Assembly: GCA_029378245.1 (NCBI GenBank)
Contig: JARKIF010000060.1
Coordinates: forward strand, 62,001-126,000
Direction: 5' to 3'
DNA: 64,000 nucleotides
Source of the DNA: Roridomyces roridus
Lineage: Eukaryota > Basidiomycota > Agaricomycetes > Agaricales > Mycenaceae
In this document: piece by piece, positions 21,672-33,429 of the stretch
Layout: the number at the start of each line of letters is the position of its first letter
Numbering within the stretch: position 1 is the stretch's first letter
Notes under the pieces: generated by a model
Told to the model about the DNA's origin: nothing
Databases searched by the model: none
What the model saw: only the letters and a program-made list of their open reading frames with translations
Translations under genes and position numbers: made by a program

Positions 21672-22550
21672 ATGCCTTCTTTCTACCATATCACCATCCA
21701 CCGCGCAGGGCCTGATGTATCACTGGACGAGTTCAGAACCAATATGACGGCTTTGGCTGGTGAGTGGCTCAAGCTTCCGCAACCCCAAAAGCTGGCTCGT
21801 AGTTGCGACTTGGTGCGTGCGGGGCGTGAGTCTCGCGGGTGCGCCGTCACTTACCGTATACAGATCTTTATGAACAACACGATGGACGCTTATGTCAAAG
21901 CCGCTGGTTTGCCCGACCCCCGTCCAATCTACGCTGGCAAAGTAGAGTGCGAGGTGAGCCTAGCAGTCCCGTTGTACCCCAGAAACAGTTGATCACTAAA
22001 TTCCCACTACATAGACTGCTGAAAGCATCATGGAGGTGTGTCTGCACAACATATTCGCCCCAGGGTCAATCTGAAACTCTCTCAAGTTCCACAAACTCCC
22101 GGAGATGGTGGAGTTCTTCAAACACCACGAGTACCACACCGATCGCGACATTACGAGCCTCATCGCCACTGCCGATATCAAGTTCGAAAAGCCGTCGACT
22201 CTGGCGTCGACCAACAGAGAGCACTGTGTGGCCATCCTTGAGGTCCCCGAAGGCCAGTCCCCGGACGATTGCGAACAGAGACTCGACGTGCTGCTTGATC
22301 GGTTCTTGGAACGCCCAGTTGTGCAGAAGAATCTTCTCAAGTTGACACTTGTGGGTCAATTTCTTTTTACCACGGCTGGAGTGGGAGGTTTTACACGGGA
22401 GTCTACCAGTTCCGTCAAGATGGCAGCATGAACGACATTTTGCACGAAGCGGGCATGTCCAGGTTCACGAAACATACGCTCATCATTCACGGCGAATACG
22501 CGGTACGCACCTCCTTTGCCCCAGAAAGCAGTAAGCTTATGAGCGTTTGA
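21672..22550 (+). CDS. Unrecognised protein, possibly dimeric alpha/beta-barrel fold; 3' frame uncertain
   Basis: Exons 21672..21953, 22015..22035 and 22087 onward join in phase 0. The product begins MPSFYHITIHRAGPDVSLDE and contains VTYRIQIFMNNTMDAYVKAA and FHKLPEMVEFFKHHEYHTDR, a strand-helix pattern like stress-induced/EthD-type barrels, though I cannot assign it. After NLLKLTL near 22350 the natural-looking continuation (FYHGWSGRFYTGVYQFRQDG, then SMNDILHEAGMSRFTKHT) lies in the +2 frame. No GT-AG intron joins the two, so a one-base indel or an unrecognised splice is likely. In the upstream frame the ORF stops at 22431. This may be a recent pseudogene. Confidence 0.5.
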
Positions 22551-23039
22551 AGAATCAACAGGATCTCATGGAGGTATCTAGTTCTTGGTTTTGCCTGTGA
22601 ACCACAAATCTGACGTCGCTCCTGAGTCCTGAGACGATGAATGTCGCCGAGCCATCTCTCCAGCAACTCATCGTTGAGGCGTTGAAAGACTTTGATACGT
22701 CCCGCACCACCGGTTTCGGGGCAGATGTTGTCAACCTGCTGGAGAAATGAAGCCACGCTGAACGGTGGTCGAGAAATAAACAATCTACTACTACGGGCCG
22801 AAGTATCTTGCGTCGATTGTACGAATTGTAGTAGTTCAAGTCTGAAAAGAGAGTTCTTTTTCCGAAATCACCCGGGCATGCTGAGCTCCTCCGGTATTGG
22901 ACTTGAAAGAAAAATCGAGTTGATTGAATGTTGATTAAATGAGCAGATCCGGCGCGTCGGCAGATCCCATCATTGATGCGTATACTCCAGCTTGTATTTA
23001 CCCGGCAACGTGACGTGATCAAGCTTGTCTCACACCACC
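22551..23039. other. Intergenic, no gene seen
   Basis: AT-richer upstream region of the acidic-tail gene. A long minus-strand ORF over 22555-23550 runs antisense to the next gene and has no domain. Confidence 0.4.
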
Positions 23040-24090
23040 ATGTCCTCCCACCGGAAGGCGCACGACGTGCCCCCGCTCTCAAATCCGCGCCCTCGTCAGA
23101 AGAGACGGACAGAAGTCCCTTCCATCTCACCCGTCCCCACCCCCACTTCCCTGGAGGCCTGCGCGAACGAATTCCGCTTGCTCGCCCCCAAGCCGTTCGA
23201 CGCGTGGGCGATGTATCTCGCACAGCGGAGGGCAGCAGGTGGAATCCTGCAAAGGGCCCTGGCGTCTTTCGAAGACGAATACGAAGATGACGGGGAGCCG
23301 CACGGGATAATTCAACTTGCCGTAGACAAGGTGCTCCAACGGACTCAGTTCGACGCAGCCGGCGCCCAGGCAATGCGAGAGTGTGTCGTACCGCTTTGGC
23401 CGGATGTCGTAGGCGACGGTGGTATTGTGAGTTTCCGCCCCTTACCCCCTCGTTCTCCACCCATATTAACGCTACGTTATATAGGTACGCGAAGCAAGAA
23501 TCCTCTCCCGCATCTATTCCCCGACCAACCCTGCAGCCATAGACGTCCATCTCAACTACTGGACCCGAACCCGGTGGACTTACTGCGAGTTCTGGTTCAC
23601 CGTCTACTACCGCCTACACCCCGTCATCAGCACAGAAAGGGTGGACACCAGTACACCACAAGGATTCGATGAGATGAACGACTTCCGCGTCCTCTTCGAG
23701 ATAGCGTTGAAAGACATCCCGCCCGGGCCCAAGTGGCGCGCTGTCGAGAAGCGCAAGTTTCATATCGACTCATCGGACGCGTGCGTGATTCACGAGTTGC
23801 TCTTTGGCCGGCAGCGCGCAAACGAGAGGATGATTAGCGTGAAGGAAACACTGTGCCTGCTGCTCGGGAGTGTGGGGATATCGTTCCGCGCAGCCGTTGA
23901 CCCGAAGGATGAGGTTGATCTAGACCAGTTCTGCGGTCGCGGTCTGAGTCGTAACAGTGCACGTTGGTTGGGAAAGAATATACGGCGTGTGTCGGGGGAG
24001 GCTGTCGAGCGGGACAAACAGGATGAACAAGATTGGGACGAGGATCCCGAGGATTCAGACGAGGATTCAGATGAAGACGAGGATGAGTAG
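23040..24090 (+). CDS. Acidic-tail protein, paralogue A (330 aa), unknown function
   Basis: Two exons, 23040..23426 and 23485..24090, with a 58-bp intron (GTGAGT ... TATAG). An N-terminal basic segment leads to CANEFRLLAPKPFDAWAMYL, then VREARILSRIYSPTNPAAID, EFWFTVYYRLHPVISTERVD, MNDFRVLFEIALKDIPPGP, CLLLGSVGISFRA and SARWLGKNIRRV. The C-terminus is a run of Asp/Glu (about 20 of the last 25 residues). The gene at 46707-47859 has the same two-exon structure and all of these blocks. There is no signal peptide or membrane segment. The acidic tail suggests a nuclear or chaperone-like role; this is inference only. Confidence 0.82.
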
Positions 24091-24189
24091 CGCCGAGAAA
24101 ATAAATTGCGCGTAGACGGTCAAAAAATACAGCATGAGCAGTTTACCACGACAGAAAGCATCCTACAAGTTACAAGTACACCTCATTTT

Positions 24190-27100
24190 TCATTCGTCCA
24201 ATTCGTACTTCCACTGCGCACGGCTCTTCGATGCATGCCGCGCCGTCGCCTCCGCCACTGCAAGGGCGTACGTACCATCGTCCTCGTAATATTTCAGAGA
24301 AGCCTGCAACTCCAACGGGTTGTCCAGATCAGGGGTGAGTAAAGTGCCATAGACGAGGCTGAATATCTGCTTCAAAGTGATATCCGACGCCCACAGGCGT
24401 CCCAACTCGGCGATACAAACCTAGAGAAGAAATTCAGTAAGGCGTCGGAAGATTCGGCGGGTTGACCAACTTTTCCTTGCTTCGAAACCTAGATGAATCA
24501 TCAAGTCAACGCCGCGACGAATGAAGTTTAGAATCCTCACGTTCGGGTGCATAATCGTCGTTACGAATCGCACTTCAGGAGGGTCGCGCGGATATCCAGC
24601 AGGTAAGTTGCAGGTCAGTAAAAATGTACCACCGCTGTACGGGCATTCCTGCACATCTTTCGGTGCCTGTGCGCATTGTTATTTCCAGGCAGCTCGCAAA
24701 ACGGAAGCAACGCACCTCGAGAACGACTTTCAAGAAGGACATGTCTCCGTCAACGACGTAGAGGTCGATATTAGGATGCGGGTCAGCGACGAACGCCGCA
24801 ATCTGCGCGGAACGGGTCAGCTTGAGGCAGCCTATGTAAACGACATGTCCTACCTCGCGCATGATCTTCTTTGCCCTATTATCACCACCGCCGGCACCAA
24901 TGACCTTTGACGCAGCCTTGACGGGCTCTGCAAAGAGCGGATGAAGCTTTCGGGGCGGGAAGTGGTCAATCGTGATGCGATCAGTAGGGTAGCGGCTCAA
25001 GATTTCTAGATCGTAGGGAGACGTGACAAGCTGGGGCTTCTTCTCGCTGCGCGGGGGTCGTTCGCCGGAGTACAGCATCGTCTCAAGATCCTGAAAATCA
25101 ACCACGGTTAGAAAACAATACCATCAAAATATGTCCACACGCACGAAAATGCTCAGGGCGTCACCAAGCGATGTGTTGGGGGAGAATCGGTAGCCGCCTA
25201 TGAAATGTAAGCGAAAAGCTACTCCCAAACAAGATCGTTTACTTACCAGTTGCGACCGATATAGCACGCAAAGTAGGGTCACTATCCGGGCCAACTTGGA
25301 CTGAATCAACAATGATCTTCGCCCGTTGGAGAGCGCAGCAGACGTCATGCGCGATGGTGTCAGACTTTGTATCCTCACCATCGGACACGATGATAATTCG
25401 CTTCCGGAGGTTGGGTAGATCGGGCCGATACTGCGTTAATATGCGTCGAGCAGAATCGAGAGCGTCATATACAGCCGTGTCTCCGTCTGCTTCCTTGTGG
25501 TCGAGTTGCCGTCGGAAGTTTTCGAAGATGGGCGTAAGCTCCTGGTCCTGAGTGGCTCGATTCGAAACTGACAATACAAATCAAGCTCTGCGGAGAGATG
25601 CTGCGGTGAAGAGTACGCACATGTGACTAAACCGAGCACAAGCGAAACGGCGGTATCGAAAGAACTCTGAAGTAATATAAATGCACCGTTCAAATGACGC
25701 CGCGCCACTCGCTTACCGCACGATTCAAAAAAACATTGAACAACTCCTTCAACAAATGCAAACGCGTGAGATGTTTGCTTTCCTTTCGTGTGCGCCGGGC
25801 ACCGGTGTTCATCTGCTGGAATTGGCGCAGATCCAATTTGATGAGGCTGAACGGAATGTCTTCCAGATGCATGAGGACGCTCTCAGGTCTTAGTGGTGTG
25901 CCTCTCGATACTCCGTCACCGCAGTCGCGTAGTCCATGCCTGTGAATGATAATTATGATGCATCAAATTCGTAAAAAGAGGAATTGCGTACCACATCATT
26001 TTATCCGTGATGGAGAAACCAGGCATACCACCGGCCCGCACCGCGACGTAGCTCAAAATAATTAGAACAGTCGAATCGCGAGGGACGATCATTCGCAGCG
26101 ACTGCGTAGAGCCGTAGAATGTACAAGGGACCTCGACGGTCAGCGGCTTGCGCTCGTGCAGAACGCAATTCGTCATGACCACGGCACCCCCTTCCTCGAA
26201 CGCCTTGCCCAAATCAAGAGTAGCCGACTCTTGAATCATCTTGTTTGACGCTCGGATCCTGAGAGTGAAACTCGAGAATCTGGCAGAGGTGGCGCGATGG
26301 GCGAGGGCGTAGAGAGTTCGGGTCGCGGTGCTTTTCCCGAGGCGCCAGGTTGAGATTTTCCCTTGGTCACTAAAGGTTACTGTGACCACATTCTGCTGGA
26401 CGTCAGGAAGAAGATCTTTCCCGGCGATCTAGGAGAGGATATCAATGCGAGAACCCGTCAGAATAAAGCACAGCTACCCATGCCGCCACCGCCGCCTTGA
26501 GTTGAGGCGCCGAAAGATCCGACGGAACGACATGCCCCATTGGCCAGGTACCACTGCGGTGAAGTTCTGGGATGGAAGTGGCATTGACGAATACTCCTGG
26601 TTGGGCACGATGGGAATGAACGGGATTCGTCAACAATTCACCGGTGCTGGTACGGGCGTTCAATCTTACACGAGCCAACAAACAACAAGGTCGAACTCAC
26701 CTGAAATCTACAAACTTCCGGGGAACGCTGAACGGCTCAGATCCAATAGTCGCCACGTCCGGGCTATCCAACAATTCGACCAAATAAAGGCGTAGTTGTT
26801 CCTTCATTTGAGTCGCCGCGGATACAAAGCACGAAACCTGGGCCCATCGTGAGCAAACATTCTGAAAATGAGAGGAAACCGCCTACACGTGAGATGGCAG
26901 TGTTATTCTTTGCATCCGAGAGCACCAAAAGGCGCCTCGACGCAAGCACGGCAAGACTTTCGAGCAACTCCTCGCCTCGTGGTTCCGAACGGTCACTGAG
27001 AGTAATCCACGGGTAATGGCACTCGGAATGCAGTGTACGTAGATATTCTTTAGCTGCAAATGACATGAGAAATAAACGCAAAGAATGTGAGCAATCTCAC

Positions 27101-30100
27101 CTTGATCAAGAATCTCATCCTCGTCCATATCTTCGACACACTGCTCGGCGATTTCGTCAGCCTCCTCCGCATCAGCCTCCGCATCCTCCTCATCCTCATC
27201 CGTCGCCGCAGACGAGCCGGAGGTAACCCCCGACTTCGAGTTCATAGACTCGCTGAGATCCAGGCACAATATGATCGCCTTTACCCCGAGTCAGGCAACA
27301 CGCACATACTCGAATCACGAGCGCTCACCTCGTCCGGCGGTCTCGAGATATTCGTTATCCCACCAAAACTATCAACTTGCCACGTATCCTCAGCTTCGCG
27401 GGTTTTGATGACGCTCTGAAGCGCGTGACTGACGTCGTTGACATCGACTTCCGTGTCCCCGCCGTTTCTATCAAGGACGATCGTCAGAATATAATTGGAC
27501 GACTCGAAATAAAACACGAACGCCGGGCGGAAGAAATTAACATCCCGACTCGTTCCACAGCCACGGCCCGTGAACACCGCCAAGAAGCCCTGCTGGTCGA
27601 CGACAATCCGCGGTGCCACGACGCTAACAGACTTGAGCTCCAGCGGCCCCTGGCTGACCAAATCCCCACGATTCGCCCTCTTGATCGCCGCAATAAAATC
27701 GCGCGCGGCGGTGTCGAGTGGGGTCATGAACTCGCGTGGCGCCCAACCAATAGCGTGGAGGCGGAGAACGAGAGCAGAGGGCGCGGTGAGAGCAGGGATT
27801 GTAGGGAGGAGGTCCGCGAGGGAGTTGAGCTCGGTGGTACCGGACGCCGAGTGCACCGTGGAGACGGCAGAGTGATCCGGGCGATACAATGGGCCACCGG
27901 GGCTGAGAAGCGCGGCCACTGCACGCTCGACGACGCTGTTGTTGTTCCCGAGACGCACGGGATCACGCAGTCGCTTACGTGAAACGGAGCAAATGAGGGA
28001 TATCTCTTCGGCGGGGCGTTCCGATGCAGAGGCAGTAGATCCGGCGTCGGCGGCACTCGCGATGTGGGCTAGCAAGATTCTTGCCTAGAGCGGAGTTTCC
28101 GTCAACTCTGAAATGACAACTAGAAACAATGCTTGCTCACCGTCTCGAACCTTCTCCCATCCTTCGCCCTAATCGCCGCCGGTCCGGAGAACGAAAACTC
28201 CTTCAAAGCTTGATAAACGGCCTCAGCCAACGCAGCCTTTTCCTCTGGCCGCGGGATCTTGTTCAGGAGGAGTATCGCCACTGTACCAAGTCATGATCAG
28301 CAACGCTCGCACCGAAGGCTATACAACGACTCACAAGTCCGAATCGCCGGTGGGAACCTCATCACCGCCCACGCCGTCGCAATCACCTTCTGCTCACCCG
28401 CCCTATCCTTCTGACCGACCGAATGCGCAAAGAGGTAGAGTGAAGAAAGGAGTGCAGCCATTCCGCGCGGCGTTTGCGGCACGCTGGGCTGCCACGCCGC
28501 ATCGGTCAGGAAAGTCGATTGTTTGGAGACCGTTTTCCCGTTCTTGATGTCGTCGGAAGCAGCCGAAGTCGTGCGCTTGACGGCATATAGCCATACGGTC
28601 GTCGTGGTGGAGGTAGTCGAAGAGGACTTGAGAGAAAAAAGGGCGCGGATGGATGTACACCCACAAGCGACGATGGGCGCCTGCGATGTGTGCAGATCGA
28701 CCGCGAAGCCAGGGCCCGAGTTTGCAGCCACTGACGTCGGAATCGCCTTGGCTTGCAACCCGGGAAAGATCGGGAACCGGCGGTGGCCCACATTGTCATG
28801 GCTTGACGTCGGGCACACGCTCACTAGGGTGGAATGCATGAAACGGACCGTCCTTCAAACAAATGAACAAAGCATTCTTTCCGAAGAAAAAAAAGACGCA
28901 CTCGGTCACCGCATCTCTGAAATGAATCCTCAACGAGAGATCCCCACGCGCATACCCGCGCTCCTCGAGGAATTGGGACACGATGCCAATCGTGCGTTCC
29001 GTGGTGAGCGAGATGAGAGGCGAGCTCGACGCAGAGCTTGGGCCCACTGGAACGGGAATCCTATCGACCTTGTCGCCATCCCACACAATCGTGAGGTGCG
29101 GAGCAACCATCGGTCCCAAATCGTTCGCCTCGCGGGGAAAACTTTGGATGGCGCATCCGGAAGGACAGGTCAGCGGGTTGGGATCGTAACGCGGGCCCAC
29201 GCAATGTGCGTGGTGAAGGTGGCCGCAACCGGCATTCTGGAGTCAATGAGCACGAGCGTGCATGATACTTCAAACCACGTACCTGGACTAACGGACAGAA
29301 TATCACCGATCCAGGTTCCGTTCCCTCGCTTCGAGCGCGCGCGAGACACTTAGGACAGGGGAAGCCTAGAATGACTGTTGAGGCACGGAATAATCAAAGG
29401 AGAACGTGGCACTTACCAAGCGCCTCCTCGCACAACGAACAATGGGGTGGAGCAGCCGCGCTGGGGTCTGCGATGATCGTCAATAAACAAAGATGTATGC
29501 GGCAAGTTACTCCTTACCGGCCAATTGACAATGCGAGTACGGACAATCTTCATTCATGCAAGTCGAGCCGTCGATGGTGAAGCGACAATGGAGTGTATCC
29601 GACACGCCGTGCATCTCAATTTCGCGGGCAATGGGGCAGCTGCAAGCGAGTTCGTCCTTGTCGTGGGTGCACGGCTGGTCGTCGACATCCATACCAGCGT
29701 CGTCGGGTGACGACCATTGAAGGACGCGCATCGCTTCCCTCTCGAGATCTCTCTGAGGAGGGAGGATTCGTACACGACAAAGACTGGAGAACGATCGCGT
29801 ACCAGTGTAGTGCTCCCACTGACCATTTCACCGTCAAACGCGAACACCCCGTTCGTAGCCTCGCTCTGCTCTCTGGGCGTGTCTTTTGCGTGTGCGAGGG
29901 CCTTTCCCGCGGTGATGAAACCGATCTTGTAGCGGTCGACAGTGTCGTCGACATCCTTGAGGTCGGTCGCGGCGGCGAGGCTCGGAAAGACGGGGACTGG
30001 GTCAGGCGTAGATGCGGGTTCATGCGACGGGACGGTGGATCCAACTACGGCAGAAACGACATCCTTCTCCCCGATGACATCGACCGTACTAGACAGCCAC

Positions 30101-30390
30101 GTTGGCCAAAGAAAGAGAGCGATGGCGCAAGGGACGACTTACTCTTTTCCGCGAAGTACGAAGCCTCCGTCGATCTCAAGAGTGATACTAGCAGACTGGT
30201 TGAAAGTCTCGGCAATCTCTCGCGCGAGCTCGGCGTTGGTGGCAGCCGAGTCGATGGATATCTTGGAGAGGGCTCAGGGTCGAGGGATGGACGATGGAGA
30301 TGGCCTTACCGCTGCTCGTTTCTGGGGACGGCCGCTGTCAGCATCGCTCTCGACGAGGATGACTCGAATGGTGCGCTTGCGCGACGCCAT
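24190..30390 (-). CDS. Large multidomain ubiquitin-system protein: RING-like finger, U-box-like segment, vWA domain and C-terminal E2 (UBC)
   Basis: More than 20 small exons; the exact joins in the middle are approximate. From the N-terminus (start 30390, MASRKRTIRVILVESDADSG): a Cys/His cluster (29520-29650; TCMNEDCPYSHC); a RING-like finger (29130-29470; CSLCEEALGFPCPKC ... CGHLHHAHC ... TCPSGC); a ubiquitin-like-looking stretch (28920-29080); a U-box-like segment (about 27950-28010; ICSVSRKRLRDPVRLGNNN); a vWA domain with the MIDAS DxSxS (LCLDLSESMNSKSG, about 27240), Thr (DGDTAVYDAL, about 25470) and Asp (IIIVSDGEDT, about 25380); and an E2 fold (24190-24760). The E2 has HPN followed by VSKQGK and the catalytic Cys in KVCIAELG after two introns, then LWASDITLKQIF. 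About 1 kb of other coding sequence separates the MIDAS DxSxS from the rest of the vWA. The protein would carry ubiquitin and perhaps recruit its own targets. Confidence 0.82.
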
Positions 30391-30522
30391 GGGGCGAAAA
30401 GGTGGGAGAAAGAAAGCTGTAGGGACAAAGAGAGGACAACAACTGCCATTTATCGGGCCAACACTGATGGCCGTCCAATACCTGATCCGTGATCAAGTGC
30501 TTCTACTTTCAAAGGGTACTAT

Positions 30523-31547
30523 CTATTTGAAACCCTCCAAATGCCTCTTCATCTCCTTCATCAGCTCCCCGAATTTCGTATCAAACTCCTCCTTGGACCC
30601 ACCGAAATCCTTGCTCGGATCAAAGACGCTGTCCTTCAAGTCCCGACCCTTCCTCACCCCAACACGGTTTTCCACAAACCGAGCAAAATGCAACCGGGCC
30701 TTCTTTTCCTTCTCCAGAATATCTAGCCCCGCCTTGGGATAGTCGGGAAAAAATTCCTTCATAAAGTCGAGATCAGTCGTCTCGCAGGCCGTGTACTTGG
30801 TCGGCGGGCCATTAACGAAATTCGAGGACGCCCTGTCTTTGATGTACCGCTCGAAAGGAACGAGAACCTCCTTGAAGCCGTACTGCGTGCCTGCAGTGTC
30901 GATGATCCACGCCTCGTTATTATGGAGCCGCACTATAAGCACCGTATGCGGGCCGCCGTTCGAGTCAATGCCGTCGGCGAGGTACTCGACCAGGTGCGTC
31001 CGGAAGACGGGTTTCTCGATTTGCAGGTCGAGGCTCTCGATCGACGAGGCGACGCCTGCCACGCGTATCAATGAGCATGCAACTGTATTGGGCAGGGTTT
31101 AAACTCACCTGCAAGTAACTTTCGCGTCAAAGGCCCCAGCATCGCGAACGCCAACGTGCACATATTATGAGTCAACGCAGCTTCTTTGTGCGTCGAATCG
31201 TGTGTGAGGCCGTTGGGGAACGGACGCGGCGATACGTCGCGATACAAGTACAGCACCGCTCCGTCCTTGCCGAGCTCGATCTTGGAGAGTGGGATGTCGA
31301 AGAACCGTTCACGGTAAGCCAGGAGCGCAGCACGCAGGATCGTCGCGGCGCGGAGGAGCTTTGTTCGGCGGCTGAGAGTGGTGCAGTGGGACTTGTGTGC
31401 CACCCAGTCGGCCTTTTGGCATTCGGTGCTGCAGTATCTCGTTGGGTTGGCGTCGCCAGGGCGGTATTCGGGTGCATCCCAGCATCGGGATCATCGTTTG
31501 GAGCCGGGGTCGCCACACTTGACGCATGGGGAGATGGGGGTAGACAT
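30523..31547 (-). pseudogene. MYND zinc-finger protein with a premature TGA at a zinc-ligand position
   Basis: Exon 1 runs 31547 to about 31130 and exon 2 to 30523. The frame opens SPCVKCGDPGSKR, hits TGA at 31493..31491, then continues SRCWDAPEYRP and YCSTECQKADWVAHKSHC in the same frame. MYND fingers need a Cys where the TGA stands (C-x2-C ... C-x2-C ... C-x3-C ... H-x3-C), so TGC to TGA is the simplest change. The rest is well preserved: a 47-bp phase-1 intron and a C-terminal domain (GPHTVLIVRLHNNEAWIIDT, then KEVLVPFERYI), as in full-length MYND proteins of Agaricomycetes. No downstream ATG saves the finger. Recent nonsense mutation, assembly error or readthrough are the options. Confidence 0.78.
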
Positions 31548-31559
31548 GGTACTGTAGAA

Positions 31560-31804
31560 AGAGGCGCCTTGCGGAGTTTGCGCCAATAAGGCGGCTGGGA
31601 AACAAAGAAGAGGTTCCTTTCTTTCGGTCCCTTCTTTCATGCGAGGTCTGTTTGACACATGAATGGAAAGATTTGATACAGTCTTTTGTTTGGCGTCTCC
31701 ACTTAAGGCCGCCTCGGGGATGCTCCAGCAATCGGAGAAAATTCACTAGTTCATAAACACAAAGAGAAAAAAACTCATTCGTTTCCTCAAGGGCTCATCA
31801 TGCC
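31560..31804. other. Short spacer, no gene seen
   Basis: Region between the MYND start and the 3' end of aldo/keto reductase 1. Nothing recognised. Confidence 0.4.
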
Positions 31805-33124
31805 TCATGCCAACTCGGGCGTATCCGCAAACGACATATCCCCCATCCCAGCAGGGTACCTCTCCCCTTGCACCGCATCTGCCTTCTTGGCCATCCCACG
31901 TACGGCCTCGACGTCCTCCGGCGACAAGGTAATCGCACCCGCGCCGAGGTTTTCTTCGAGGTACTAGAGGGTGAGGTTGGTAAACTTTTCATGCACCGTG
32001 ACGTCGACGGGCGACCCACCTTGATCTTCTTGGTACCAGGGATCGGAATGACATCCTCACCCTGAGCGAGCACCCAAGCGAGCGCAACTTGACCTGGGGT
32101 TGCATTGTACTTGACCCCGATCGTTCTAAGGCCGTCGACGATCTTGAGGATGTTGGGGAAGTTTTCCGCGCTGTAGCTGTTCAAATATGCCTCAGCAGAT
32201 ATACCAGATAAGAACCAAGACGAAGCACTCACCGAGGAATGGCCCGGCGGAAATCGTCCGCGTCAAAATCGTCCGGGGATTTCTATAGAAAGAATATATG
32301 ACGGAATGAAGGCAGACATTTCAAAATAACACGCACATATTGCCCAGTAAGCAACCCGCGCCCAAGGGGCGAATACGCGATGATCTTGATGCCGAGCTCG
32401 CGCGCCGTAGTGAGTAGCCCAATCTTCGGGTCCTCGACATCAAGCGTGAAAGGCGAGTACTCGACTTGGTACGCTGCGATAGGGTGTACAGCGTGGCCGC
32501 GGCGGAGGGTCGCGGCGGATGCTTCAGAGATGCCGATGTGCTTCACTTTGCCTTCCCTTGATCTTGTCAGAAAGGTAGAGAAGTGGGTTAAATTGATCGT
32601 ACTTGACGAGTTCGGCCATGGCGCCGATGGTAATCTCAATGGGCGTGTTCTTGTCGGGACGCTACAGTGGCGTCAGAGAGAGAGAGAGAGAGAAGAGACA
32701 ACTTGTAGAAAAGTAGGACGCACGTGAAGATAGTACAGATCAATACAATCCACACCCAGGCGGGCGAGAGACGACTCTACCGCCTCACGTACCCGCGCCG
32801 GCGTACCATTGATGGTGAAATCGGGCATGAATCCAAACTTGGTGGCCAGGAAGATCTCAGAGCGCTTTCCAGTCCGTTTAAACCTGCCCCGCGTAAGTGA
32901 AATCTAACGATAAACAGGAAGACGCACCATTTGCCGATGAGCTCCTCGGAATCGCCGTAGATATCTGCGGTGTCCCAGAAGGTGCATCCAGCGGCATGTG
33001 CGGCGTCGAGAACTTTGAAGCGCTCCTCGTCGGATTCCACTGCGCCGTAGAAGGTCGATATGCCCATGGCGCCAAAGCCGATGCCGGGGAAGGTCGTGGT
33101 TCCGATGTTACGGGTGGGGGTCAT
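31805..33124 (-). CDS. Aldo/keto reductase 1
   Basis: Start at 33124 ([20 protein letters not shown]). The catalytic Asp/Tyr lie in [18 protein letters not shown], Lys in FLATKFGF and His in DCIDLYYLH, which is split from [20 protein letters not shown] by an intron. NADPH-binding parts include [53 protein letters not shown] and [17 protein letters not shown]. The C-terminus ends [14 protein letters not shown] at 31805. About seven exons. This is the soluble NADPH-dependent type with no signal peptide; the substrate is unknown (yakuza/pyridoxal-reductase-like fungal AKRs are the nearest in style). A paralogue lies at 54386-55743 with the same intron layout. Confidence 0.92.
32678..32696. repeat. 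GA microsatellite in an intron
   Basis: A run of GA dinucleotides within an intron of aldo/keto reductase 1. Confidence 0.7.
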
Positions 33125-33429
33125 CTTCGATGTTGCTCGGTTGTGCTGGAGTCGGGGTGACTTGAGGAACTATTGGGTCGATTGGCCCGCTTATATATCT
33201 CATCTTCGGTCCGATATGGAGACTTCGATCGAACACGTGTGATCCTCCACAGCGCCCATTTGTGTGAGCGGCGCTTTCGAGCTCCTTCGTTCTCCCCGAA
33301 TCAGCTTCTCACTGCATGCGCAGAGGGAATTTCCAGCCTCGGGATAGAGAGGTACTCACGACATTCAGCTTCTGTTGAGTTCCCGAGCCAATCACATGTG
33401 TGCCTCAACGTAAGATCTGCTCGATGAGA

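Noticed and set aside
22555..23550. 331-aa minus-strand ORF
   Set aside because: Antisense to the acidic-tail gene exon 1 and its promoter; composition-driven, no domain.
31491..31493. Selenocysteine codon in the MYND protein
   Set aside because: Chemically attractive, but selenocysteine machinery is not known from Agaricomycetes; nonsense mutation or base error is simpler.
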